Origin: an uncultured Chlorobiaceae bacterium
Lineage (GTDB): Bacteria; Bacteroidota; Chlorobiia; Chlorobiales; Chlorobiaceae
NCBI GenBank assembly: GCA_903940125.1
Contig: CAJAJL010000029.1
Location: 1-46,912 of the forward strand
Direction: 5' to 3'
Length of the DNA stretch: 46,912 bases
Shown: positions 8,500 through 16,107 of the stretch, in pieces
Numbering within the stretch: the stretch's first letter is position 1
Layout: the number at the start of each line of letters is the position of its first letter
Translations under genes and position numbers: made by a program
The notes under the pieces: generated by a model
What the model was told of the DNA's origin: nothing
Database searches by the model: none
The model's input: only the letters and a program-made list of their open reading frames with translations

Positions 8500-9366
8500 A
8501 TGTCAGAAGAACTGGTAGTGTCAGGCAGGGTTGTTCAGAAAGCTCGTGCAATCGATTTCAGCAGGTATAAAAATCGGATAGCGCCATTACTGGAAGACTT
8601 GAACACATGGTCACGAGGAATACCTCTGGTTCTTGCGTTTTTTGCTTTATGGGAGGCATTGCCCCGGCTTGGTATTATTGATACGTTATTTCTTCCTCCG
8701 TTTTCAACGACTGTACAGACACTCTTTGACCTTATTGTTTCAGGAAAATTGTTATTGCATGTCATAGTCAGTCTCCAAAGAGCTGCTATAGGATTTGGTC
8801 TTGCATTTTTGATATCAGTCCCTTTTGGCTTTTTAATGGGATGGTACAATAAATTTGAAAGATATACCGACCTATTGGTGCAAAGTTTGAGGAATGTCTC
8901 AACATTTGCACTTTTACCGATTTTTCTTCTGTTATTCGGTCTGGGTGAGCCATCTAAAATCGCAATTATTTTCTATGGAGCTAGCTGGCAGCTGTTAATG
9001 AATACTATCAGTGGAGTTAAAAGTGTTGACCCAATCTATATCAAGGCAGCCAAGTCCATGGGGGCTTCAGATTGGGATTTGTTCCACAAAGTTATTCTTC
9101 CGGCAAGTATTCCGTCAATTGCTGTCGGAGCCAGGTTGGGGGCAAAAATCTCTCTGATGGTCGTTATTGCAGCTGAAATGATTGGGGCCAAATCTGGACT
9201 CGGATTTTTTATTCAGAATGCCCAGTTTAATTTTATGGTTCCTGAAATGTATGCAGGAATTCTGGCACTGGCCATTCTGGGATTGGCAGTTAATTATCTT
9301 TTGGTTTGGGTCGAAAAGAGAACGACTTACTGGAAGGGTGAAACAGATAGTTCATTTTTAGGGTGA
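8500..9366 (+). CDS. Second NitT/TauT-type ABC importer permease
   Basis: This 288-residue inner-membrane protein has a soluble N-terminus of about 40 residues followed by about six hydrophobic segments. Family markers are LFLPPFSTTVQTL near the first periplasmic loop, the coupling loop AKSMGASDWDLFHKVILPASIPSIAVGARLG, which is typical of SsuC/TauC permeases, and AEMIGAKSGLGFFI near the end. AAGGAG stands 9 nt before the ATG. It partners the ATPase gene immediately upstream. The ligand is unknown. Confidence 0.88.
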   Translation: MSEELVVSGRVVQKARAIDFSRYKNRIAPLLEDLNTWSRGIPLVLAFFALWEALPRLGIIDTLFLPPFSTTVQTLFDLIVSGKLLLHVIVSLQRAAIGFGLAFLISVPFGFLMGWYNKFERYTDLLVQSLRNVSTFALLPIFLLLFGLGEPSKIAIIFYGASWQLLMNTISGVKSVDPIYIKAAKSMGASDWDLFHKVILPASIPSIAVGARLGAKISLMVVIAAEMIGAKSGLGFFIQNAQFNFMVPEMYAGILALAILGLAVNYLLVWVEKRTTYWKGETDSSFLG

Positions 9367-9412
9367 AATCGAGTGAAGAATTTGAAGGGGTAACAAAAAT
9401 GGAGTCATGAAT

Positions 9413-9652
9413 ATGGCGTGCGAGTGTCTACATAAGGAATTTATGGAGGTAGAATGGTCAGTTCCGACCATTGAATCTAAAGAGGGTGCCGAGAGGGTTG
9501 GTTTGGCAATAGAAGAGATTGCTGATGTTCGTGGGGTTAGGATAAATTTGCTGTTAAAAACTGTTACAGTATGCTTTGATGACAGTCGTATTGGTATTCA
9601 ACAGCTTAAAGAAGTTATGAGCAATGCAGGGTTTCCCGCGGTTCTGCTGTAG
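9413..9652 (+). CDS. Small HMA-fold protein lacking the CxxC metal site
   Basis: About 79 residues. The spacing of strands and helices fits a heavy-metal-associated (HMA) ferredoxin-like fold: VEWSVPTIES, then EGAERVGLAIEEIADVRGV, then INLLLKTVTVCFDD, then QQLKEVMSNAGFPAVLL, whose ending is typical of HMA domains. The metal-binding MxCxxC of copper chaperones is absent; VPTIES occupies that loop. Cysteines lie only at the extreme N-terminus and in strand 3. The frame opens at 9407, but GGAG at 9401-9404 favours the ATG at 9413. It may be a non-metal protein-interaction or carrier module, and its place in this operon is unusual. Confidence 0.55.
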   Translation: MACECLHKEFMEVEWSVPTIESKEGAERVGLAIEEIADVRGVRINLLLKTVTVCFDDSRIGIQQLKEVMSNAGFPAVLL

Positions 9653-9682
9653 TGAGAGTGAACTTTTTTTTAGGATGCTTAT

Positions 9683-10315
9683 ATGTCAGAAGATATAAAG
9701 GCGGCCTCTCCATCAAGAGATAAGCCGACAATTGCATACAAAATACGAGACTCCCTTTACCTTAACATCACCAATAGATGTTCAAATACCTGCATTTTCT
9801 GTCCAAAATTTGAAAAGTACAATTTGCAGGGCAATGATTTATTTCTTCAGGTTGAGCCCACATTCGAAGAGGTTATGGCAGCTATTGGCGAGCCGACCGG
9901 AATCGCTGAAATTGTTTTTTGTGGTTTTGGTGAATCGCTTATCCGGCTCGATTTGGTCATCCAGGTAGCACGAGAGATAAAAAGGAACTATGGCTATCCT
10001 ATTCGCATCAATACTGATGGCCAGGCCAACTTGGTTCACGGTCGCAACATCATTCCGGATTTGACCGGTCTTGTGGACACTATTTCTGTGAGCTTAAATG
10101 CTTCTGATGCCGCCTCTTATCTTCAGTTATCCAATACTCCTTTCGGATTGGATGGATTTAGAGGTATTTGTGACTTTATCATTGATGCAAAAAAACAGAT
10201 ACCAATTGTAATTGCAAGTGTTGTGAATGTTCATGGAGTTGATCTTGATGCTTGTCGGAAAATTGCGGAATCACTTGGAGTATTGTTTAAAGTAAGGGAG
10301 TTTAAGGAGAAATAA
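9683..10315 (+). CDS. TatD-associated-type radical SAM protein
   Basis: This 210-residue protein binds a radical-SAM [4Fe-4S] cluster through C33-x3-C37-x2-C40 (NRCSNTCIFCPKF). It also shows FCGFGE (the SAM-binding GGE-like motif), RINTDGQANL, and DTISVSLNASDAASYLQL. Length and these blocks fit the small family described as 'radical SAM protein, TatD family-associated'. Members usually neighbour a tatD gene, and none is visible here. It ends the first importer operon, 30 nt after the HMA-fold gene. Reaction and substrate are unknown; a role in maturing a cofactor or substrate of this system is only an inference. Confidence 0.75.
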   Translation: MSEDIKAASPSRDKPTIAYKIRDSLYLNITNRCSNTCIFCPKFEKYNLQGNDLFLQVEPTFEEVMAAIGEPTGIAEIVFCGFGESLIRLDLVIQVAREIKRNYGYPIRINTDGQANLVHGRNIIPDLTGLVDTISVSLNASDAASYLQLSNTPFGLDGFRGICDFIIDAKKQIPIVIASVVNVHGVDLDACRKIAESLGVLFKVREFKEK

Positions 10316-10357
10316 ATGCGCTTTTAATTCTCCCCCCATTATGCTAGGTGTAGCCTG

Positions 10358-10393
10358 TTTATGGTATACAATATCCCGCTTAAACGGGATTTT
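10358..10393 (+). promoter_or_regulatory. Conserved 36-bp upstream box, copy 2
   Basis: Left half TTTATGGTATACAATAT, right half CCCGCTTAAACGGGATTTT. ATCCCG pairs with CGGGAT and a T-run follows, so this copy could also act as the terminator of the upstream operon. The other two copies lack that T-run, so the shared function is more likely a DNA-level signal. CCTGTTT just before the core is also shared with copy 3. Confidence 0.6.
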
Positions 10394-10625
10394 TTCTTTA
10401 ATAGTTTTTTAGGATTTTATTAACCTAAAGACGGTATAAATTTTTCCAGATAAATATTGTTTTTATTACTGCACATTAATGTAAACCAAAAATAATCAGA
10501 TAAATATTTTTTATGACATTAAGTGCCTTTTCAAATATTATAAGTTGTTGTTGCCGACTCTAATATTCTGATTTAAAAGTTTTTGCCCTGAAGTAGCACT
10601 TGATAATACAAGTAAGTTTATAAGG

Positions 10626-10664
10626 AAGCCGATTCTTTATGTCAGAGGATCGGCTTTCTTTATG
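10626..10664 (+). terminator. Leader terminator hairpin, copy 2
   Basis: AAGCCGATTC (10626-10635) pairs with GGATCGGCTT (10647-10656) through ten base pairs including one G-U, around an 11-nt loop, followed by TCTTTAT. Confidence 0.6.
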
Positions 10665-10692
10665 CAGAAACAAGCGACAGGATATTTTTTGA
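10639..10692 (+). CDS. Possible 17-residue leader peptide overlapping the terminator
   Basis: The frame encodes MSEDRLSLCRNKRQDIF and starts in the loop of the terminator hairpin, with AAGGAAG upstream. It matches the 1004-1057 frame in length and in SE(N/D)RL. It could be a coincidence of the conserved hairpin sequence. Confidence 0.25.
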   Translation: MSEDRLSLCRNKRQDIF

Positions 10693-10728
10693 GTCAATTA
10701 TTTAATAATCTAAAAGCCGGAGTATGAG

Positions 10729-11538
10729 ATGTCGTTAAAAAGAAATTTTTTTGCTGGAGTTGACGTGGGATCGCTGGCAGCAAAATCCGTGATTCTGGAG
10801 GATGGGAAAGTATTTGCTACAGGCCTTGTACCGAGTGGGTTTGATTCAGTAGAGAGTGGACTGAACGCGCTGAACCTGGCATTGGAGACTGCTGGACTGA
10901 AAAAAGAGGATCTTACCTATATCGTAGGGACTGGATATGGTAGAGTTTCAGCCCCTTACGCAAATAAGGCGGTCACAGAAATTACCTGCCACGCTAAAGG
11001 TGCAAACTTCCTGCATCCAACCGTCCGGACGATCATTGATATGGGTGGTCAGGATTGCAAAGCTATCAGGATAGATCAGGATGGAGCAGTAGTTGATTTT
11101 GCCATGAACGATAAATGTGCTGCAGGGACAGGCCGTTTTCTTGAAGTAATGGCTGGTGTGTTCAAAGTTAAGCTTGAAGATCTGGGAGCTTTATCCCTGT
11201 CGGCTACAGAGCTTGTACCTATGAGCTCTACCTGCACGGTATTTGCAGAGTCGGAAACGATATCTCTCGTCGCTAGAGGTGAAAAGCCTGCAAATATTCT
11301 TAATGGGATTCATCATGCAATTGCGAATCGAATTTCAGGACTTTTTGCAAGAGTTGGTATAACAAGCGATGTCTTTTTTTCAGGAGGAGTTGCCAAGAAT
11401 ACCGGGATGAAAACAGCGATTGAAGAGGCATTGAAAGTCACCATTGTCAAGCCTGAAATTGATCCACAGCTTATCGGCGCTCTCGGCGCAGCGGTACTTG
11501 CTCGTAACTTCTCCAAAAAGCAGGGCTTGTGGTCCTGA
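10729..11538 (+). CDS. BadG/HgdC-family ATPase, Fe-S activator of a dehydratase/reductase
   Basis: This 269-residue ASKHA-fold ATPase is of the 2-hydroxyacyl-CoA dehydratase activator family. Family members form a homodimer holding one [4Fe-4S] cluster at the interface and use ATP hydrolysis to drive an electron into a partner enzyme. The nucleotide-binding segments GVDVGSLAAKSVI (10-22), VGTGYGR and IIDMGGQDCKAI are visible, as are the two cluster cysteines C130 (NDKCAAGTGRF) and C169 (SSTCTVFAESE). GGAG precedes the ATG. It is the first gene after the second conserved leader and directly precedes its presumed partners at 11607-15650. A homologue stands at 21330. Confidence 0.9.
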   Translation: MSLKRNFFAGVDVGSLAAKSVILEDGKVFATGLVPSGFDSVESGLNALNLALETAGLKKEDLTYIVGTGYGRVSAPYANKAVTEITCHAKGANFLHPTVRTIIDMGGQDCKAIRIDQDGAVVDFAMNDKCAAGTGRFLEVMAGVFKVKLEDLGALSLSATELVPMSSTCTVFAESETISLVARGEKPANILNGIHHAIANRISGLFARVGITSDVFFSGGVAKNTGMKTAIEEALKVTIVKPEIDPQLIGALGAAVLARNFSKKQGLWS

Positions 11539-11578
11539 AAAATCAGGAAAAAAAGTTCGAATTACCTCATTGACATTA

Positions 11579-11597
11579 TATAACTATAACATAGAGA
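11579..11597 (+). repeat. 19-nt repeat TATAACTATAACATAGAGA, copy 1
   Basis: The 19-nt sequence precedes the reductase-like gene at 11607 and recurs exactly at 14233-14251 before its paralogue. It marks the left edge of a tandem gene duplication. Confidence 0.8.
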
Positions 11598-11606
11598 GAC
11601 ATTAGA

Positions 11607-12998
11607 ATGGTAAAGACAGATCTATACGAATATCCACCTGAATTGCGTGAAGAGTTTGAAGCAACGGAAGCGATCCAGTTTCGCGATGGATCTAGTGCAA
11701 CTGCTGCGGATGTATGGCATTTTATGACTGAGATTGCCCCGAAGAGATACCCATTTGCCTATACGCAAAAGAAGTATGCCGGGGTACGTTTGTCTCGTGA
11801 TATCCATCTTCCAAGCGCCATCAAGAACCATTACCTCTTGCTCACGATGAATGACCGTATAACCAGGAGTCGAGAGAATGGCGCTCCGGTAATCTTTGTT
11901 CAGGGAGGTCAGAGTGTCGATCCATACTATGCTGCAGGCGGTATTGCATTGCGTCCGGCAAGCGTAGGACTTTGGGCCAGAGGTCGTCATGAGGGGCTTG
12001 GATTGAATGAGGAGGTGGTTAGGCAGCACAAGCAGAAAGAGAAAGCCTATCACGCCATCAGTTTTGAAGCCTGCCAGACTGCCGGATACGAGAATATTCA
12101 GGAAGGAGGTCTTCCTATTGATATGGTTGCTCCGTTTACCTGTTTGCGTTGTTCAGATATTTCATATGGTGTTGAAGCCCATCGGCATGGACCGAATAAA
12201 GCGGTAAAGCTGATGAACATAGATTATCCGATGCGTCATCAAGCCGACAAAACATGGGCAGTAGAATACTTTGCGCAAAATCTTCGGCGTTTGACAAGTG
12301 AGATTGGCAAACTTGCCGGCCGTGAAGTCACTGATGCTGATCTCTCAAAAGAGATCAGGTTGCATAACGAAGGGCGCCGACTTGCTATTGAAACTGCAGA
12401 GTTATGGTGGTCTGCAGATTTGCCTCCGACCAACGGCGTGGATCGCCGCTCTCTATATCAGATGGGAGGAATGGAGGTTCATGGAGACCCAAGTGCAAGC
12501 TTGACAGTACTCCGGGAGTCGCACGCGTATATCAAAGAGCGGGTAAATAAAGGCATCAAGGCTGAAGGAGTTGTAGATAAGCCGATTCGTTTGTTTGTCT
12601 GCGGATCATGCGTTTTTCCAAATGACTTCCGTATCGAAGAGGCCGGAGCAATAATTGTCGGTCAGGATAATCATTGGAGCGACATCAGCACTTTGGTTGA
12701 AGAGGATGGCGACCCCTATCAGAACCTTGCTCATGCCATACTTTCATATCCCTATGAACAGTCTGTTGAAGTAAGAGCTGCATGGACGATTGAACAACTC
12801 AAAAAGTCACGTGCCGACGGTGTTTTGTTTTTATACCAATGGGGCTGCAATACCCAGTCAGCAATTGCCCGTATGTTGTGCGACACTATCAAGCGTGATA
12901 CAGGAATACCGACCATGATCATTGAGCAGCATGAAGGCGGCAGCGAACAGAGTGAACAGTTGCTGAATCGTGTAAATGCATTCATCGAAATGCTCTGA
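11607..12998 (+). CDS. HgdB/BcrB-like Fe-S reductase subunit (2-hydroxyacyl-CoA dehydratase family)
   Basis: This 463-residue cytoplasmic protein is related to the large subunits of 2-hydroxyacyl-CoA dehydratases and class I benzoyl-CoA reductases. Cysteines lie at C156 (FEACQTAG), C179/C182 (FTCLRCSD), C332/C335 (VCGSCVFPND), C414 (WGCNTQSA) and C425. Six of them, in one single, two CxxC pairs and one WGC, could in principle hold more than a single [4Fe-4S] cluster. The double-cubane [8Fe-9S] proteins of this superfamily also use many cysteines, but this assignment is inference. The conserved end TGIPTMIIEQHEGG resembles family members. It is flanked by the activator gene and the small-subunit-like gene. 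No CoA-thioester genes are near, so the acyl-CoA substrate implied by the family name should not be assumed. Confidence 0.85.
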   Translation: MVKTDLYEYPPELREEFEATEAIQFRDGSSATAADVWHFMTEIAPKRYPFAYTQKKYAGVRLSRDIHLPSAIKNHYLLLTMNDRITRSRENGAPVIFVQGGQSVDPYYAAGGIALRPASVGLWARGRHEGLGLNEEVVRQHKQKEKAYHAISFEACQTAGYENIQEGGLPIDMVAPFTCLRCSDISYGVEAHRHGPNKAVKLMNIDYPMRHQADKTWAVEYFAQNLRRLTSEIGKLAGREVTDADLSKEIRLHNEGRRLAIETAELWWSADLPPTNGVDRRSLYQMGGMEVHGDPSASLTVLRESHAYIKERVNKGIKAEGVVDKPIRLFVCGSCVFPNDFRIEEAGAIIVGQDNHWSDISTLVEEDGDPYQNLAHAILSYPYEQSVEVRAAWTIEQLKKSRADGVLFLYQWGCNTQSAIARMLCDTIKRDTGIPTMIIEQHEGGSEQSEQLLNRVNAFIEML

Positions 12999-13043
12999 GA
13001 CCGACATTATAACGACTAATCTATAAGAGAAAGGAATTTCATC

Positions 13044-14237
13044 ATGCCAATTAAGACACTGGAAGTAATTAGAAAACGGCTCGAGGAGCGCCCTGCTGAG
13101 TTAAGGAAGTTACGGGAGAGCGGTCAGAAGGTTGTTGGTTGGACGGGGTATAATGTTCCTGAGGAAATCATTTATGCGCTTGGGTTTATCCCGATAAGGA
13201 TTGCGATTGGGGGCGATGACCGACTTGTAGAGGTTGGTGGACGTTATGCCTCCAGCAAGAACTGTGTTTTTATCCGGGAAATTGTTGGCGTGTTTTCTGA
13301 AAATGAAGACCCATACATTCAGCAAACTGATATTCTCGCCTTTGATGCAACCTGCTTGCAGAACTTCCGGGCCGCTGAAGTGATTGAATACTACTTTAAA
13401 AAAGATGTGATTGTTCTCGGCGTACCCCGCAACTTTTATTGGGAGGAGGGTAAGGAATACTTTGGCAAAGAGGCTGATGAGTTTGCCCGTTTGCTTGAAG
13501 AGCGTGCCGGAGTAGCGCTGGATCTGGCGAAACTGGGTGAATCAGTAGCCTTGTACAACGATATTCGGAAAACCCTGAAAAGTATATACACCTTTCAGGC
13601 AGCAAAAGATAACGTAATCTCATGGGTGGAAGTTTTTGACCTGATTCAGGCTGGTGATTTACTTGATAAGAAAGAGTATTTATCCCTGCTTCACGAGACC
13701 CTCGCAGAACTGCGGGCGCTTCAGCACAATCCGATTATTGAAGTAGATGGTTCGGAAGGCAGGATTTTTATTTCAGGCAGCCTGATTCCCCGGGGCGATC
13801 GGAAACTGATCAGCATCATCACCTCCGTAGGCGGGCGAATTGTGGGAGACGATATCTGGACGGGTATTCTTCCTCATCTTGACTTGGAAATCAAAGAGAT
13901 CTCACCGGCAGGGGTTGCACTTGGTTACCTGAATCGTACTCCTCATGCTGCGCTTCCATACCTCGATTTAGAGAGTGATAGACGCCTGAAAAAGCTCCAT
14001 GAACTTCTCGGCGAGTTCAAGGCACAAGGAGTTATCTATCACACATTGCGTTACTGTGATCCATTTACCTTCAAAGCAAAGGAGACAAAGGATGTACTGG
14101 CAAAATCGGACATTCCGGTGCTTGAAATCCATACCGAGTACGCCGGCTCTGATTACGAGGCATTGAGAACAAGGTTGGAAGCATTCGTCGAGATGATCAA
14201 GATCAAAGCAGAATCTGCTGCAGAGGTTATCGTATAA
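13044..14237 (+). CDS. HgdC/BcrC-like Fe-S reductase partner subunit
   Basis: This 397-residue protein belongs to the same superfamily, in the shorter subunit class. The N-terminus has the signature GWTGYNVPEEIIYALGFIPIRI, where most members carry Cys in the first part and this one does not. Likely cluster ligands are C74 (SSKNCVFIRE), C104 (DATCLQNF) and C338 (TLRYCDPFTF), the three-cysteine pattern of a [4Fe-4S] site. AGAAAGGA precedes the start by 9-10 nt. It sits between two paralogous large-subunit genes and probably pairs with either. The equivalent at 22150 retains the N-terminal cysteines. Confidence 0.85.
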   Translation: MPIKTLEVIRKRLEERPAELRKLRESGQKVVGWTGYNVPEEIIYALGFIPIRIAIGGDDRLVEVGGRYASSKNCVFIREIVGVFSENEDPYIQQTDILAFDATCLQNFRAAEVIEYYFKKDVIVLGVPRNFYWEEGKEYFGKEADEFARLLEERAGVALDLAKLGESVALYNDIRKTLKSIYTFQAAKDNVISWVEVFDLIQAGDLLDKKEYLSLLHETLAELRALQHNPIIEVDGSEGRIFISGSLIPRGDRKLISIITSVGGRIVGDDIWTGILPHLDLEIKEISPAGVALGYLNRTPHAALPYLDLESDRRLKKLHELLGEFKAQGVIYHTLRYCDPFTFKAKETKDVLAKSDIPVLEIHTEYAGSDYEALRTRLEAFVEMIKIKAESAAEVIV

Positions 14238-14251
14238 CTATAACATAGAGA
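14233..14251 (+). repeat. 19-nt repeat TATAACTATAACATAGAGA, copy 2
   Basis: Identical to 11579-11597. It overlaps the stop codon of the gene ending at 14237 and precedes the duplicated large-subunit gene. Confidence 0.8.
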
Positions 14252-14258
14252 TAATAGA

Positions 14259-15650
14259 ATGGCAAACACAGATCTGTACGAATATCCGCAGGAGTTGCGT
14301 GAAGAGTTTGAGGCAACCGAAGCCATTCAGTTTCGTGATGGGTCTCAGGCGACTGCAGCGGATGTATGGCATTATATGACAGAAGTCGCGCCGAAGAAAT
14401 ACCCTTATGCATATACGCAGAGGAAATATGTTGATGGACGTATGTCACGTGATATTCATCTTCCGAGTGCGATCAAGCACAACTATCTCTTGCTTACGAT
14501 GAACGATCGTATTAACAAGAGTCGAGAGAATGGTTCTCCAGTCATCTTTGTCCAAGGTGGTCAAAGTGTAGATCCTTACTATGCGGCGGGAGGTATAGCG
14601 TTGCGTCCTGCCAGTGTTGGCATGTGGTCAAGAGGTCGGCATGAAGGGCTGGGATTGAATGAAGAGGTGGTTAGGCGGCACAAGCAGAAAGAAAAGGCCT
14701 ATCACGCCATCAGTTTTGAAGCGTGCCAGACTGCTGGTTATGAGACAATTCAGGAAGGGGGTCTTCCAGTTGATATGGTTGCTCCATTTACCTGTTTACG
14801 TTGTTCTGACATCTCTTATGGTGTTGAAGCCCATAGGCATGGACCAAATAAAACGCTAAAGCTGATGAACATAGATTATCCTATGCGCCATCAGGCCGAT
14901 AAGCAATGGGCGGTGGAATACTTTGTGCAAAATCTGCGTCGGTTGACAAGTCAGATCGGTAAAATTGCCGGCCGTGAGGTCACTGATGATGATCTCTCAA
15001 AAGAGATCAGGTTGCATAACGAAGGTAGACGCCTGGCAATTGATATCGCAGAGCTTTGGTGGTCCGCCGATGTGCCGCCGACCAATGGCCTGGATCGTCG
15101 CCATATTCTCCAGATGGGAGGGATGGAGATTCATGGAGATCCGAGTGCGAGCTTGACAATACTCAGAGAGTCAAAGGCCTATATCAGTGAACGTGTGAAA
15201 AATGGTATCAAGGCTGAAGGAGTAGTTGATAAGCCGGTTCGGTTATTTATCTGTGGCTCATGCGTCAGGCCGAACGATTTTCGTATTGAAGAGGCCGGTG
15301 CAATAATTGTCGGGAATGATAATCATTGGAGTGATATATGCACCCTGGTTAAGGAAGATGGTGACCCTTATCGGAACCTTGCGCATGCCATACTCTCATA
15401 TCCCTATGAACAGTCTGTTGAATTAAGGGCTGCCTGGACGATTGAGCAACTCAAAAAATCAGGTGCAGACGGTGTTTTGTTTTTATACCAATGGGGTTGC
15501 AATACGCAGTCAGCTGTCGCCCGTATGTTGTGCGACGCCATCAAGCGTGATACTGGAATACCGACCATGATCATTGAGCAGCATGAAGGGGGTAGCGAAC
15601 AGAGTGAGCAGTTGCTGAACCGCATCAATGCGTTTATCGAAATGATATAG
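14259..15650 (+). CDS. Paralogous HgdB/BcrB-like Fe-S reductase subunit
   Basis: This 463-residue protein is collinear with the product of 11607-12998 and identical over long stretches, with the same length and no gaps that I can see. All key cysteines are kept at the same places (EACQTAG, FTCLRCSD, CGSCVRPND, WGCNTQSA, LCDA), and one extra Cys occurs in SDICTLVKEDG. It arose by tandem duplication bounded by a shared 19-nt upstream sequence. Both copies are intact and differ mostly at conservative or surface-like positions, so both are probably functional. They may form alternative complexes with the small subunit at 13044, or a heteromer. An inverted repeat follows at 15659-15698. Confidence 0.85.
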   Translation: MANTDLYEYPQELREEFEATEAIQFRDGSQATAADVWHYMTEVAPKKYPYAYTQRKYVDGRMSRDIHLPSAIKHNYLLLTMNDRINKSRENGSPVIFVQGGQSVDPYYAAGGIALRPASVGMWSRGRHEGLGLNEEVVRRHKQKEKAYHAISFEACQTAGYETIQEGGLPVDMVAPFTCLRCSDISYGVEAHRHGPNKTLKLMNIDYPMRHQADKQWAVEYFVQNLRRLTSQIGKIAGREVTDDDLSKEIRLHNEGRRLAIDIAELWWSADVPPTNGLDRRHILQMGGMEIHGDPSASLTILRESKAYISERVKNGIKAEGVVDKPVRLFICGSCVRPNDFRIEEAGAIIVGNDNHWSDICTLVKEDGDPYRNLAHAILSYPYEQSVELRAAWTIEQLKKSGADGVLFLYQWGCNTQSAVARMLCDAIKRDTGIPTMIIEQHEGGSEQSEQLLNRINAFIEMI

Positions 15651-15658
15651 AATGTACT

Positions 15659-15698
15659 ATGATCACCCCGAAGAGATTAAATAATATTGGGTGATCAT
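15659..15698 (+). terminator. Inverted repeat after the reductase operon
   Basis: ATGATCACCC (15659-15668) and GGGTGATCAT (15689-15698) are perfect 10-bp arms with a 20-nt loop, 9 nt after the stop codon. There is no T-run, so it may be a 3'-end stabilising hairpin or a weak terminator, or a palindromic protein site. Confidence 0.45.
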
Positions 15699-15754
15699 AA
15701 TAGTTAATATTCAATATGATGGGTTTTATGAGTTCGGGTTATAATAATAACCTG

Positions 15755-15790
15755 TTTGCGGTATACAATATCCCTTATAAACGGGATTGG
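15755..15790 (+). promoter_or_regulatory. Conserved 36-bp upstream box, copy 3
   Basis: Left half TTTGCGGTATACAATAT, right half CCCTTATAAACGGGATTGG. It differs from copy 2 at 7 of 36 positions. GGTATA, AATAT, CC, TAAA and GGGATT are kept in all three copies, apart from single substitutions between them. Confidence 0.6.
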
Positions 15791-16107
15791 TAAGTTGTAA
15801 TTAATTCTTTTTATTTATGAGCTGAATATTTAATCAAATACGTGCGAATGAATATCAGTGTTAATGCATATTTCTTGTTTCCAGAATTATAATACACTCA
15901 AAATGTTTTCTGTTATTATGAATATTATTTTTGAAAATATTTTTTCACGATGTTGTTGCGAATATAATACGCATCTTCATGTGAAAGATTTTGTTTTTCT
16001 GTAGTGCTTTAATAAATAGTAAAGCATAATGCGGAATAGCCGATTCTTGAAAGTATAGACTCGGCTTTTTTATTGATAATATTTTCAAATAATAGAGAAC
16101 TGTTAAT
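15791..16107 (+). promoter_or_regulatory. Attenuator-type leader of the porin/importer operon
   Basis: This stretch has no long gene. TTGTTGCG at 15953-15960 precedes the terminator hairpin (start 16038) by 85 nt, as in the other two leaders. The porin gene begins about 35 nt after the hairpin. The intervening sequence is AT-rich and not obviously alignable to the other leaders. Unlike leaders 1 and 2, no short peptide frame opens in the hairpin. Confidence 0.5.
16038..16073 (+). terminator. Leader terminator hairpin, copy 3
   Basis: AGCCGATTC (16038-16046) pairs with GACTCGGCT (16058-16066), with one mismatch, around an 11-nt loop and followed by TTTTTATT. Loop length and stem sequence match the other two copies. 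Confidence 0.6.

Larger units (their letters stand above)
10394..10728 (+). promoter_or_regulatory. Attenuator-type leader of the activator/reductase operon
   Basis: No long gene lies here. TTGTTGTTGCCG is at 10545-10556, and the terminator hairpin begins 81 nt later at 10626, the same spacing as in the leaders at 775 and 15791. Between these landmarks the sequence is AT-rich and diverged. The first gene starts about 70 nt after the hairpin. Confidence 0.5.

Noticed and set aside
10371-10397. Box copy 2 as merely the terminator of the upstream operon
   Set aside because: It does form a hairpin with a T-run, but the same 36 bp occur at 739 and 15755 without a T-run, and copy 1 has no plus-strand gene upstream. 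A shared regulatory role explains all three better.
10729-15650. Benzoyl-CoA reductase or 2-hydroxyglutaryl-CoA dehydratase as a specific product name
   Set aside because: Only the superfamily is supported. No CoA-related genes are nearby, the subunit composition differs (two paralogous large subunits), and the cysteine pattern is unusual.
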